This document shows positions 36,923-45,678 of a stretch of 64,000 nt of DNA, piece after piece. The stretch is from Desulfobacula sp. (GTDB lineage Bacteria; Desulfobacterota; Desulfobacteria; Desulfobacterales; Desulfobacteraceae): NCBI GenBank assembly GCA_013792075.1, contig VMSR01000276.1, forward strand, positions 1 through 64,000. Reading direction: 5' to 3'. The notes under the pieces were generated by a model. That model worked only from the letters and a program-made list of their open reading frames with translations. It did no database searches and was not told where the DNA came from. Each line of letters opens with the position of its first letter. Positions within the stretch are counted from its first letter, which is position 1. A program made the position numbers and the translations under genes.

Positions 36923-39883
36923 ATGAAAAATATCAGTCGTCTATCGGATTTAAAAGCAGGGGTAACGGAGGAAGTTTTTTTGGGTGAGCCTGTACCCGGC
37001 CCCGGGATATCCGCCATTTCCTCCTCCCGGACCAGGGAACTGGACCGGATCATTGTCAAGGGAGCCCGGGAGCATAACCTTAAAAACATTGATGTTGAAA
37101 TCCCCAAAAAAAAATTGGTGGTCTTCACCGGGGTGTCGGGTTCGGGCAAATCCAGCCTGGCCTTTGACACCATATTTGCCGAGGGCCAGCGCCGGTATGT
37201 GGAATCCTTGTCCTCCTATGCCCGGCAGTTCATCGGGCAGATGGAAAAGCCCAAATATGATACGATCCGGGGCCTGTCCCCCACCATTGCCATTGAGCAG
37301 AAGGCGGCCAGCAAAAATCCCAGATCCACCGTGGGCACGATCACGGAAATCTATGATTATCTACGGGTGCTGTTTGCCCGGGTGGGCACTCAATTTTGCT
37401 GTAGCTGCGGTCAAAAAGTGGGCCGGGGCCATGCCCAGTCCATGGTCTCCCAGATCATGGATTTGCCGGAAAGCTCTAAAATTCTTATTCTTGCCCCCAT
37501 TGTGGAAAATAGGAAGGGGGAGCACCGGGAACGGCTGGAGGAATTGAAAAAGGACGGGTATGCCCGGGTCCGGGTGGACGGGGTGGTCCAGGAGATTGAA
37601 AATGTCCAGACCCTTGCCCGAAACAAGAAGCACCATATTGAGGTGGTGGTGGACCGCCTGGTGGTGCGCAATGATACCGGGTTTGAGGAGCGGCTCACGG
37701 ATTCCGTGGAAACGGCACTCAAACTGGGCAAGGGCCAGATCATCGTTCACATGGAGGGAAGGGAAGACCTGAAAATGAGTGAGGCCCGGTCCTGCTGCGG
37801 TATGGCCTATCCGGAGCTTGCCCCCCAGATTTTTTCCTTTAACTCGCCTTTGGGTATGTGCCCGGACTGCAATGGCATCGGCAATCTTCTGGCCATTGAT
37901 CCGGACAAGGTGATACCGGACAAGAATTTAAGCATCCGCCAGGGCGCCGTGGTGCCCTGGAAAAATTATTTTCTTAAAAATCCGAGATACCAGAACGACA
38001 ACTCCTGGGGCATGGGCCAGCTTCTGGCCATGGAAGAACAATGGGGAATCGATTTTGACATTCCCTGGAACCAGTTGCCCAAAAAACAGCAGGACCTGCT
38101 GCTCTACGGCTCCAAGAGCAAGGAAATGCGGGTGAACTGGAATTCGGCCAAGATACAGGCCGAGTTTACACGGACCCATGAAGGATTGATCCATACCCTG
38201 ATGCGGCGGTATCGAAACACCCAGTCCGAGGGACAAAAAAAATACTATACCGAGTTCATGACCTCCAGCACTTGTGCCAGCTGTAAGGGGAAACGCCTCA
38301 AGGACGAGGTCCTCCATGTCCTGATACACGAGAAATCCATCATTGATCTCACCGCCATGACCGTCAGGGATGCCCATGCCTTTGTCGGATCCCTGGATCT
38401 TTCCGGCAACAAACAGCTGATCGCCGAAGAATTGCTCAAGGAGATTTCAGACCGGTTGGGGTTCCTGGTCAATGTGGGCCTGGACTATCTTTCCCTGGAC
38501 CGATCCGGCCCCACCCTGTCCGGGGGGGAATCCCAGCGGATCCGCCTGGCCTCCCAGGTGGGCTCTGAACTGACCGGGGTCCTGTATATCCTGGATGAGC
38601 CTTCCATCGGCCTCCACCAGCGGGATAACATCAAATTGCTGTCCACCCTCCACCATCTGCGGGACATCGGCAATACCCTGATCATTGTGGAGCATGACCA
38701 GGAAACCATGGAAAATTCCGACTGGATCATTGATATTGGTCCGGGGGCAGGCCATTTGGGCGGCCAGATCGTGGCCCAGGGAACTCCAGACCAGATCAGG
38801 AAAAATCCCGCCTCCATCACCGGGAAATTTCTGACGGGCAAGGAACGGATCGAGGTTCCCAAAAAGCGAAGGCGCCATGCCGATAAAGGTAAAAAGTGGA
38901 TTACCATAATCCGGGCATCGGAGAATAATCTCAAAGATGTCACCGCCAAAATCCCCATCGGTCTTCTGGTGGCGGTTACCGGGGTATCAGGGGCGGGCAA
39001 ATCCACCCTGATCAATCAAATTCTCTATCCAGCACTGTCCAAGGCCCTCCACAACTCCCAGTTGAGTGTGGGCGAGCATGAGAAAATTACCGGCCTTGAC
39101 CACATCGACAAGATCATCAATATCGACCAGAAACCCATCGGCCGGACCCCCCGAAGCAATCCCGCCACCTATACCAAGGTGTTTGACCATGTCCGGGATT
39201 TTTTTGCCCTGCTGCCGGAATCCAAGGCCAGGGGATACCAGAAAGGGCGGTATTCCTTTAACGTCAAAGGCGGTCGGTGCGAAGCCTGCAGAGGGGACGG
39301 GTATATCAAGGTGGAGATGCATTTTCTGGCGGATGTGTTTGTGCCCTGCGAGGTTTGTGCCGGCAAGCGGTTTAACCGGTCCACCCTGGAGATCGCCTAT
39401 AAGGACCATTCCATTGCCGATGTTTTGGATCTTTCCGTTGTCCAGGCCAGGCAATTGTTTGAAAACCACCCCAGGATCGCCCATATCCTGGATACGCTCA
39501 TGGATGTGGGCCTTGGGTATATCAAACTTGGCCAGGCTGCCACCACCTTGTCCGGAGGAGAGGCCCAGCGCATCAAGCTGGCCCGGGAACTGGCCAAGCG
39601 GGGTACAGGCGATACCTTGTATATTCTGGACGAACCCACCACAGGACTCCATTTCCAGGATATCCGGATGCTGCTTTCCGTGCTCCAGCGCCTGACAGAT
39701 GCGGGCAACACCGTGCTCATTATCGAACACAACCTGGATGTGATCAAGACGGCTGACTGGGTTATTGATCTTGGGCCGGAAGGGGGCAACAGCGGCGGTG
39801 AAATCATTGCCACGGGCACACCGGAAAAAGTTGCCAAGGTTTTAAAGAGCCATACTGGCCGGTATTTAAAAGCGGTTTTGTAA
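36923..39883 (+). CDS. uvrA: Excinuclease ABC subunit A
   Basis: The damage-recognition ATPase of nucleotide excision repair. Two ABC ATPases are present: Walker A GVSGSGKSSLAFDT near residue 73 and GVSGAGKSTLINQIL near 690, with signatures LSGGESQRIRLA and LSGGEAQRIKLA. The C-terminal zinc module CEACRGDGYI ... CEVCAG has C-X2-C-X19-C-X2-C spacing. The 986-residue length is longer than the usual 940 because of a poorly conserved N-terminal 40 residues. No good ribosome site precedes the ATG at 36923, so a start nearer residue 40 (before ELDRIIVKGAREHNLKNID) is possible. It stands alone. Everything essential is present. Confidence 0.96.
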   Translation: MKNISRLSDLKAGVTEEVFLGEPVPGPGISAISSSRTRELDRIIVKGAREHNLKNIDVEIPKKKLVVFTGVSGSGKSSLAFDTIFAEGQRRYVESLSSYARQFIGQMEKPKYDTIRGLSPTIAIEQKAASKNPRSTVGTITEIYDYLRVLFARVGTQFCCSCGQKVGRGHAQSMVSQIMDLPESSKILILAPIVENRKGEHRERLEELKKDGYARVRVDGVVQEIENVQTLARNKKHHIEVVVDRLVVRNDTGFEERLTDSVETALKLGKGQIIVHMEGREDLKMSEARSCCGMAYPELAPQIFSFNSPLGMCPDCNGIGNLLAIDPDKVIPDKNLSIRQGAVVPWKNYFLKNPRYQNDNSWGMGQLLAMEEQWGIDFDIPWNQLPKKQQDLLLYGSKSKEMRVNWNSAKIQAEFTRTHEGLIHTLMRRYRNTQSEGQKKYYTEFMTSSTCASCKGKRLKDEVLHVLIHEKSIIDLTAMTVRDAHAFVGSLDLSGNKQLIAEELLKEISDRLGFLVNVGLDYLSLDRSGPTLSGGESQRIRLASQVGSELTGVLYILDEPSIGLHQRDNIKLLSTLHHLRDIGNTLIIVEHDQETMENSDWIIDIGPGAGHLGGQIVAQGTPDQIRKNPASITGKFLTGKERIEVPKKRRRHADKGKKWITIIRASENNLKDVTAKIPIGLLVAVTGVSGAGKSTLINQILYPALSKALHNSQLSVGEHEKITGLDHIDKIINIDQKPIGRTPRSNPATYTKVFDHVRDFFALLPESKARGYQKGRYSFNVKGGRCEACRGDGYIKVEMHFLADVFVPCEVCAGKRFNRSTLEIAYKDHSIADVLDLSVVQARQLFENHPRIAHILDTLMDVGLGYIKLGQAATTLSGGEAQRIKLARELAKRGTGDTLYILDEPTTGLHFQDIRMLLSVLQRLTDAGNTVLIIEHNLDVIKTADWVIDLGPEGGNSGGEIIATGTPEKVAKVLKSHTGRYLKAVL

Positions 39884-40008
39884 GGATGAAACTGGCTGAC
39901 GCCTTTTAAAGAGAGCTGCAGCAGGGTTATGCCAAGGACGGCAAACGCAATTGCAGCACCAAGGAAAATAAGGCCCATCCGGAGCCGCAGATGGATTTTT
40001 ACGGCAGT

Positions 40009-40458
40009 TTACCCCGTGACCAGGGAGCGGACAGGGTTCTGGGAAATTGCCCTAAACCGGTTCAAAGATGGCCGGGTCCCAAAGCGGAGAAGGTGTCCCG
40101 GACAGCGGCAGTCCGAAGCACCGAACCTTTTCACCGGGATCTGGCCACCCATGTGCATCAAAATCGATGCCCAGCTGCACTCCAGCCGTTCGGGCCAGGT
40201 GGAAATCCATACCCGTGATACCGGGAGAACGGCTGTAAGGTAATCAATATGCCAGAGGCATGGCTTTTCCGGTTTCAGATGGCGCCCGGCCCGGGCAGCC
40301 AGTCCGCCTGGACCGAAGGCGGATCCCACATAGAAATACCAGCCTTGGGGAAAAACACATCTGCCCAGGCTACCGATTTCAAGGCCGATCCGGGTGTTGT
40401 TCCTGAGCCCGAGGACATAGGTGCCGGGCCTGGCCGGAAGCTTTGGGCAGGATGTCAT
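40009..40458 (-). CDS. GIY-YIG family protein (DUF123 type)
   Basis: A 149-residue protein with the DUF123 branch of the GIY-YIG fold: PGTYVLGL at the start, GWYFYVGSAFGPGGLAARAGRH, LWHIDYLTAVLP and the ending KRFGASDCRCPGHLLRF. The GIY/YIG signature is YVL...YVG. Members are small proteins related to endonucleases, but with unproven activity. The ATG at 40458 with GGAAG 5 bases upstream is the natural start. It follows the DUF2804 gene by 22 bases and converges with uvrA. Confidence 0.88.
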   Translation of the reverse strand: MTSCPKLPARPGTYVLGLRNNTRIGLEIGSLGRCVFPQGWYFYVGSAFGPGGLAARAGRHLKPEKPCLWHIDYLTAVLPVSRVWISTWPERLECSWASILMHMGGQIPVKRFGASDCRCPGHLLRFGTRPSLNRFRAISQNPVRSLVTG

Positions 40459-40480
40459 GTTATCTTCCGTCCATATTGCA

Positions 40481-41524
40481 TTACCACCAATTGAGCACAT
40501 CCTCGGCAAAACCGAAAAAATCTTTTACCTTTAGCACGGTTCCGTCATCCAGGAGTATCCTTCCTGTAAAGTGACCGAATACCTGGTGCTGCACCGATTT
40601 AATCAGTTTGAGGTCCAGGCTGGATTGCCTGTCCAGTAGGGGTACAAAATCCATTTCAAAGCGATTGTCATTACTCGTAATCTTCCACGGCTGCATGTAA
40701 TCATTCGTATTCATATGGAAGATCACTTCATCCAGTTTATGGGCCTTGTTTTTATAAAAGACCATATTTTCACTGGCGACCGAACGATCACTGAATCCGT
40801 ATCCGATATTCCAGCCAAAGGAATCTCCCTCCAATAACCCTGAAGCGGACCCCCAATACCATCGATTCTTATAGGTCCAGTTACCCCTTCCCCAATCAAG
40901 CCCTCCAAAACTGGTTTCCGGAGTGAAATCATATGTTGTATTGCCGATGGTTACGCGTCCTTTGGCCGGCATACAGTTGATTTTCCGGTTGTAGTAAAAG
41001 GCGTTTCGATTCTCTTTCCAGGAGGTGGCAATTACCATGCTGTCCATATTCTGATCCTGGGACAGCACTATTTTTCCTTTGAGTCCCTTGTCTCCTTTGT
41101 CATCAACAAATTTATCTGTTTCAAAGGACAAAAGGCGCACGCCGTTGGAGACATCGAACCGAAGATTCAACTTGCTGCTTTTAAAGTTGCTGCACCCTTC
41201 ATCTGATGTTGCAGGCAGTCCAATACGGCCCATGGGAAGAAAGGAGAGTGTATCGATCTGACAAGACGTTTTTTTCCGGAAGTCCAGCCAGCAGATTGCG
41301 GCCATCCCGATATACCCCAGATCCGCAATTGTAAATGTAATCCCATATCCGCTTTCCGGTGCAATCACCGAATAATAATCCCATTCCTTCACGCGATGCC
41401 AACCCGCCTTAATCTGCTTGCGATCATACCGCCAATAAGGATTGACAGCATATCCGGGATTTATCAATAATCCGTTTTTATCCAATAAATCGCAAGGGTC
41501 GATGACTTGATTCTGCTGCCCCAT
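40481..41524 (-). CDS. DUF2804 family protein
   Basis: A 347-residue protein matching DUF2804 as I know it: an N-terminal DLLDKNGLLINPGYAVNP, an aromatic-rich middle with KEWDYYSVI, SFGGLDWGRGNW, GLLEGDSFGWNIGYGFSD and a final LKVKDFFGFAEDVLN. Function is unknown; the fold resembles lipocalin-like beta barrels of the hydroxyneurosporene-dehydratase group (weak inference). The sequence is richer in A and T than its neighbours, which hints at transfer from another lineage. No signal peptide or TM segment. GIY-YIG is directly downstream. Confidence 0.75.
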   Translation of the reverse strand: MGQQNQVIDPCDLLDKNGLLINPGYAVNPYWRYDRKQIKAGWHRVKEWDYYSVIAPESGYGITFTIADLGYIGMAAICWLDFRKKTSCQIDTLSFLPMGRIGLPATSDEGCSNFKSSKLNLRFDVSNGVRLLSFETDKFVDDKGDKGLKGKIVLSQDQNMDSMVIATSWKENRNAFYYNRKINCMPAKGRVTIGNTTYDFTPETSFGGLDWGRGNWTYKNRWYWGSASGLLEGDSFGWNIGYGFSDRSVASENMVFYKNKAHKLDEVIFHMNTNDYMQPWKITSNDNRFEMDFVPLLDRQSSLDLKLIKSVQHQVFGHFTGRILLDDGTVLKVKDFFGFAEDVLNWW

Positions 41525-41688
41525 AAAATCTCCATCTGCGTTTTTATTTTGCTTTATTCTGGCCGGATTTCTCGAGTGCCAATCTGCTTGATTCCACTCT
41601 TTATACTATTGAATTCTGTCCCAGGCAACTGAATCAGTGAGAAATAGGTTATATAACCGGATAACCCCTGATCTGGGGGGGTGAATAA

Positions 41689-41731
41689 AAAAAGGCTGTG
41701 TTCCTTTGACATCAGGGAACACAGCCTTTTT
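41689..41731 (-). terminator. Rho-independent terminator of the fad operon
   Basis: A 16-base-pair perfect stem (41689-41704 with 41716-41731; core GGCTGTGTTCC) with an 11-base loop, followed on the minus strand by a T-rich run. It lies 26 bases after the thiolase stop. The A-rich 5' side would also let it end transcription from the other strand. Confidence 0.9.
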
Positions 41732-41756
41732 AAACGAACTATGGCGTTAAATCAGA

Positions 41757-42935
41757 CTATAATCTTTCAAAAATAGCAGCCGCACCCATGCCGCCGCCGA
41801 TACACATGGAAACAATTCCATAGCGGCCCTTCACCTCTTTGAGGTTGGCAAGGCAGGTGGCGGTTAGTTTTGCGCCGGTACATCCCAAAGGATGGCCCAG
41901 TGCAATGGCACCGCCATGGATATTGATTCTGTCCATATATTTTTCAAGACCCAGCTCCCGGATTGAATAGATGGCCTGGGAAGCAAAAGCCTCATTGATT
42001 TCATAGATATCAATGTCGTCAATGGTGAGTCCTGCCTGTTCCAGAACCTTGGGGATGGCATACCGGGGACCTACGCCCATTTCATCGGATTTGCAGCCCA
42101 CTGTGGAATAGGAAACCAGTCTTCCGATGGGGGTAAGCCCCAGTTCATCACATTTTTCCTTGGAGGCAATGATGGTGGCGGCAGCGCCATCGGTTGTCTG
42201 GGAGGAATTCGCAGCTGTTACAGAGCCAACGGCCGAGAAAACGGGCCGAAGCTTGGCAAGACCTTCTACGGTTGAGGCACGGATGCCGTCATCGTGTTCC
42301 ACCATGAAGGATTCTTTTTTATAGGTACCGTCTGCCTGTTTTACAAATTTAAAGGCAGGGGTGGGAACGATTTCAGTGAACAAACCCGCATCCCTGGCAG
42401 CGACTGCTTTGGCCTGGGAGGCAGCGGCAAATTTGTCCTGGTCTTCCCGGGTTACATTATACCGAGTGGCTACGTTCTCTGCCGTCACACCCATGGAAAT
42501 GTACATTTCGGGATTGGATTTGGCGTATTCGGGATGGGGGCGGGGAACATTGCCACCCATGGGGACAAAGGTCATGGATTCGCATCCGGCACCGATGCAC
42601 ACTTCCGACCATCCCATCTGTACCCGTGCGGATGCCAGAGCAATGGCTTCAAGGCCCGAGGCGCAGAAGCGATTGACCACGGCACCGGAAACCTTGTCCG
42701 GAAAACCTGCCATTTTTGCGGCAATACGGCCCAGGTTCAGTCCCTGTTCTCCTTCGGGAAAGGCACAGCCCAGCATAACATCATCCAGATCTTCCGGAGA
42801 GAGGTTCGGGGTTTTTTCAACCGCAGCCTTCAGGATAAAGGAAATAAGTTCTTCCGGTCTGGTCTGGTTGAACTGGCCTCTTTTTTGTTTGCAGCCCGGT
42901 GTACGGACCGATTGTACGATATATGCGTCTCTCAT
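41757..42935 (-). CDS. fadA: Acetyl-CoA acyltransferase (thiolase), FadA-like
   Basis: Cleaves 3-ketoacyl-CoA with CoA in the last step of beta-oxidation. The 392-residue enzyme has the active-site Cys in NRFCASGLEAIALA, the GAGCESMTFVPMGG loop, EAFASQAIYSI, HGGAIALGHPLGCTGA with the catalytic His, and the second Cys in VSMCIGGGMGAAA. Everything needed is intact. The start has GGAGG upstream and lies 14 bases after the multifunctional gene; a terminator follows. The strand order and the family of the partner (FadN-like) resemble the Bacillus fadN-fadA pair. Confidence 0.95.
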   Translation of the reverse strand: MRDAYIVQSVRTPGCKQKRGQFNQTRPEELISFILKAAVEKTPNLSPEDLDDVMLGCAFPEGEQGLNLGRIAAKMAGFPDKVSGAVVNRFCASGLEAIALASARVQMGWSEVCIGAGCESMTFVPMGGNVPRPHPEYAKSNPEMYISMGVTAENVATRYNVTREDQDKFAAASQAKAVAARDAGLFTEIVPTPAFKFVKQADGTYKKESFMVEHDDGIRASTVEGLAKLRPVFSAVGSVTAANSSQTTDGAAATIIASKEKCDELGLTPIGRLVSYSTVGCKSDEMGVGPRYAIPKVLEQAGLTIDDIDIYEINEAFASQAIYSIRELGLEKYMDRINIHGGAIALGHPLGCTGAKLTATCLANLKEVKGRYGIVSMCIGGGMGAAAIFERL

Positions 42936-42949
42936 TTGAGGATCCTCCT

Positions 42950-45358
42950 TTAGTTTCTGAGCGGTTTGCCGGTTTTAAGCATGTGGTCGATTCTTGCAAC
43001 GGTCTTTTCTTCTTTACAGAAATCAACAAAGGCATCCCGTTCAAGTTTCAGGATGGTATCTTCATCCACTTCACTGCCGACTTTTACATCACCGCCGCTC
43101 ATAACAAATGCAATCCTATTGGCCAGGAATGCATCGTGTTCGCTCATGAATTTCCCATTGAGCATGTTGAAAAGCTCTGCCGTGACCATACCCTGTCCTG
43201 CATTTCCCATTACCCGCAGGGGCTGTTTGACCGGAGGAACATATCCGTCATCCACCATCTTTAAAACTTCTTTTTTGGCTTCGCCGATGAGGTTGTCACG
43301 GTTAAACACAATCCGGTCGGCGAGCCCCAGGAACCCGTTGCCCTGTGCCTGTGCGGCGGACATGGAAACGGCCGCCATGGCAATTTTCATGAAAGCAGGT
43401 ATGAACAATTTGGCCAGGTCAACTTCCTTGGCTGTCTTTCCGGGAAGGGCGTTGATATATTTTTTCCACAGGTTCATGCAACCGCCGCCCGCAGGTAAAA
43501 GCCCCACGCCGATTTCCACAAGGCCCATGAACAATTCTGAGTGGGCCACCATTTTATCGGCACCCAGGCATGTTTCGCATCCGCCGCCCAGAACCATTCC
43601 GTAGGGGGCAGCCACTACCGGGAAGGCCGAATACTTGGTTGCCTGGATCCCGTCCTGGGCTTTTTTCAAAAAGGCTTCAATCTCTGCGTATTTTTTGTCA
43701 TGGCAGAGTTTGGAGACAAAGGACAGGTCTGCACCGGCTGAGAATGCGCCGGGCATTCCGCCCGCTTCGTTGCCGATCACAAGCCCGGCACCGTTTTTAT
43801 CGACATAGGCCAGGGCTTCCCCGATGGAGTCAACGATTTCGGCATTAATGGCATTCATTTTGGTATGGAATTCAATGCAGAAGACATCATCTCCGATATC
43901 CACCAGGCTTGCCGATGCATTTTTCATGACGGTTTTGCTGTTGCCCTTGGCAGCCGCAATGGAGACCATGGATTTGGAAACCGGTACGGCTTTGTAAGCG
44001 CCTGCTGCAAAATCATAAAAGAATTTTATCCCGTTTTCAAGTTTGTAGAAACTCTTTACGCCCTTGTCCAGCATGGCCATGACATTGGCGGGCACATTCA
44101 GGCCTTCGGATTTCATTCTTTCGGCAGCTTCTGCCACACCATAAGCATCCCAGGCTTCAAAGGGACCCATTTCAAAATTGTATCCCCATTTCATGGAGTT
44201 ATCAATTTCAACAATGGTGCCGGCAATTTCAGGCACCCGGTTGGCAGCATACTGGAAGGCGTTTGCCACGCATTTCCAGGCAAATTTGGCGCCTTTGTCA
44301 TCTCCCTTAAGCACACAGGCAAGTTTTTCAGGCAGGGTGGATTTTTTCTTGGCCTCATCCAGGCAGGGAAAAGTCGGTCTTACAAGGTCTTCATATTCAA
44401 GGGTTTTGATATTGAGAACCTTGCGGATTTTTTTCCATTCAGGAGTCAGCTCTGTCTTGTAAAAACCGCCCTGGGTCTTGTTGCCCAGCATTTTCTTTTC
44501 CACCATTTTGCCGATAAAATCCGGCAAATCCATGGTGTCTCTCTGTTCGTCATCCTGGCAGAGGTCAAAAGAGTTTTTGGCCACATGGGCCATTGTATCC
44601 AAACCCACCAGGTCGGTGGTTTTGAATATGGCTGTTTTGGGGCGGCCCAGGGCCGGACCGAACAGGGCATCCACTTCAGCAACAGACATGTCGTCTTCAA
44701 GCATAAATTTCATGCAGGCGCCGATTCCCTGGATACCAATTCTGTTTCCCACAAAGTTGGGGGTGTCCTTTGCCCAGACAATGCCTTTGCCCAGATTTTT
44801 CTCCCCAAAGGTGGCGATAAATTCGAGAATTTCGGGAAGGGTTTCAGCTCCCGGAATCAGTTCAAGCAGGTGCATGTATCTGACCGGGTTAAAGAAATGG
44901 GTGCCCATGAAATGTTCTTTAAATTCCTGGGCAAAGCCTTCGCAGATATCTTTAAGGGGGATACCGGATGTGTTGGTCGAAACAACGGATCCGGGTTTTC
45001 TGATTTTGGCCACCCGTTCAAAAAGCGTTCTCTTGATCCCAAGGTTTTCAACCACAACCTCAATGATCCAGTCACATTCGGACAATTTTTCAATGTCATC
45101 GTCCAGGTTGCCGATGCTGATCAGTCCGGCATCTTTTTTATTGAAAAACAAAGAGGGTTTTGAAGCAAGGGCTGCATCCAGTCCGGCTTTTACCATCCTG
45201 TTCCTGGCAGCAGGGTCATTTTTTTCTTCATCTTTTAGGTCAAAAGGAACAATGTCCAGGAGCAGTACGTTTACACCGGCGCCGGCAAGAAGGGCGGCAA
45301 TACCGCCTCCCATGATTCCGGACCCGATAACTGCCGCCTTTCTTATTTTTCTTACCAT
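42950..45358 (-). CDS. Multifunctional 3-hydroxyacyl-CoA dehydrogenase/enoyl-CoA hydratase (FadN/FadB-like)
   Basis: An 802-residue enzyme with the dehydrogenase domain first and the hydratase domain last, the FadN order rather than that of E. coli FadB. The NAD motif AAVIGSGIMGGGIAALL is near residue 9, the HADH signature HFFNPVRYMHLLELIPG is near 155, and a second C-terminal HADH region follows (about 290-400). The crotonase domain (about 485-700) shows GNEAGGMPGAFSAGADLSF and GLVEIGVGLLPAGGGC. It would handle hydration and dehydrogenation in beta-oxidation of fatty acids or similar acyl-CoAs. GGAGG precedes the start. It lies behind a FadR-like palindrome and is co-transcribed with the thiolase. 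Confidence 0.92.
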   Translation of the reverse strand: MVRKIRKAAVIGSGIMGGGIAALLAGAGVNVLLLDIVPFDLKDEEKNDPAARNRMVKAGLDAALASKPSLFFNKKDAGLISIGNLDDDIEKLSECDWIIEVVVENLGIKRTLFERVAKIRKPGSVVSTNTSGIPLKDICEGFAQEFKEHFMGTHFFNPVRYMHLLELIPGAETLPEILEFIATFGEKNLGKGIVWAKDTPNFVGNRIGIQGIGACMKFMLEDDMSVAEVDALFGPALGRPKTAIFKTTDLVGLDTMAHVAKNSFDLCQDDEQRDTMDLPDFIGKMVEKKMLGNKTQGGFYKTELTPEWKKIRKVLNIKTLEYEDLVRPTFPCLDEAKKKSTLPEKLACVLKGDDKGAKFAWKCVANAFQYAANRVPEIAGTIVEIDNSMKWGYNFEMGPFEAWDAYGVAEAAERMKSEGLNVPANVMAMLDKGVKSFYKLENGIKFFYDFAAGAYKAVPVSKSMVSIAAAKGNSKTVMKNASASLVDIGDDVFCIEFHTKMNAINAEIVDSIGEALAYVDKNGAGLVIGNEAGGMPGAFSAGADLSFVSKLCHDKKYAEIEAFLKKAQDGIQATKYSAFPVVAAPYGMVLGGGCETCLGADKMVAHSELFMGLVEIGVGLLPAGGGCMNLWKKYINALPGKTAKEVDLAKLFIPAFMKIAMAAVSMSAAQAQGNGFLGLADRIVFNRDNLIGEAKKEVLKMVDDGYVPPVKQPLRVMGNAGQGMVTAELFNMLNGKFMSEHDAFLANRIAFVMSGGDVKVGSEVDEDTILKLERDAFVDFCKEEKTVARIDHMLKTGKPLRN

Positions 45359-45400
45359 GATATCCTCCTAAATTACGAGTATTAAACCACATCATTTATG

Positions 45401-45414
45401 AATGAGTATTCATT
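45401..45414. promoter_or_regulatory. FadR(TetR)-type operator upstream of the fad operon
   Basis: AATGAGTATTCATT fits AATGA-N-TA-N-TCATT, the core of the Bacillus FadR (TetR family) box TGAATGANTANTCATTCA, with a further TG on the left. It lies 43 bases before the fadN-like start, in a good place for repression. No cognate regulator gene is adjacent; the TetR gene at 33740 has a different palindrome. Confidence 0.55.
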
Positions 45415-45542
45415 TTTGATTAACAGAAAAATATAGGGATTGTCAAGGAAAAATATTTTATTAATTCAAGGGGTGTATGGGAAAAAATGGTTCAATTTCA
45501 AAGATTTAGCCTAAGTGCCTAGGCGAGAATCCGCCCGGGGCT

Positions 45543-45562
45543 ATTTTGGGGTGCCCCAAAAT
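45543..45562. repeat. 20-bp inverted repeat ATTTTGGGG-TG-CCCCAAAAT
   Basis: Two perfect 9-base arms with a two-base centre, in the divergent region between the fad operon and the 45679 gene. It could be an operator or a small hairpin. The rest of the 320-base region (45359-45678) shows only the two AATGA/TCATT-type sites and no gene. Confidence 0.6.
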
Positions 45563-45570
45563 ATCTTCTT

Positions 45571-45586
45571 ATGAATTATCATTCAT
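45571..45586. promoter_or_regulatory. Second AATGA/TCAT-type operator upstream of the 45679 gene
   Basis: ATGAATTATCATTCAT has perfect 6-base arms (ATGAAT / ATTCAT). Read on the other strand it contains AATGATAATTCAT, close to the site at 45401. The two would let one regulator control both divergent units (inference). Confidence 0.4.
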
Positions 45587-45678
45587 GAATAAAAACCCTT
45601 GATCCTTGAAAAAAAAATCAAGGTTTGGTAGGGTGGACCTTTAATTTTAAAGGTGATTATTATTTTAGAGAGGCACCA

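Noticed and set aside
39884-39978. A minus-strand reading with a transmembrane-like start (MGLIFLGAAIAFAVLGIT) between uvrA and the GIY-YIG gene
   Set aside because: The frame soon enters the antisense of uvrA, where its sequence loses character. No start signal was found.
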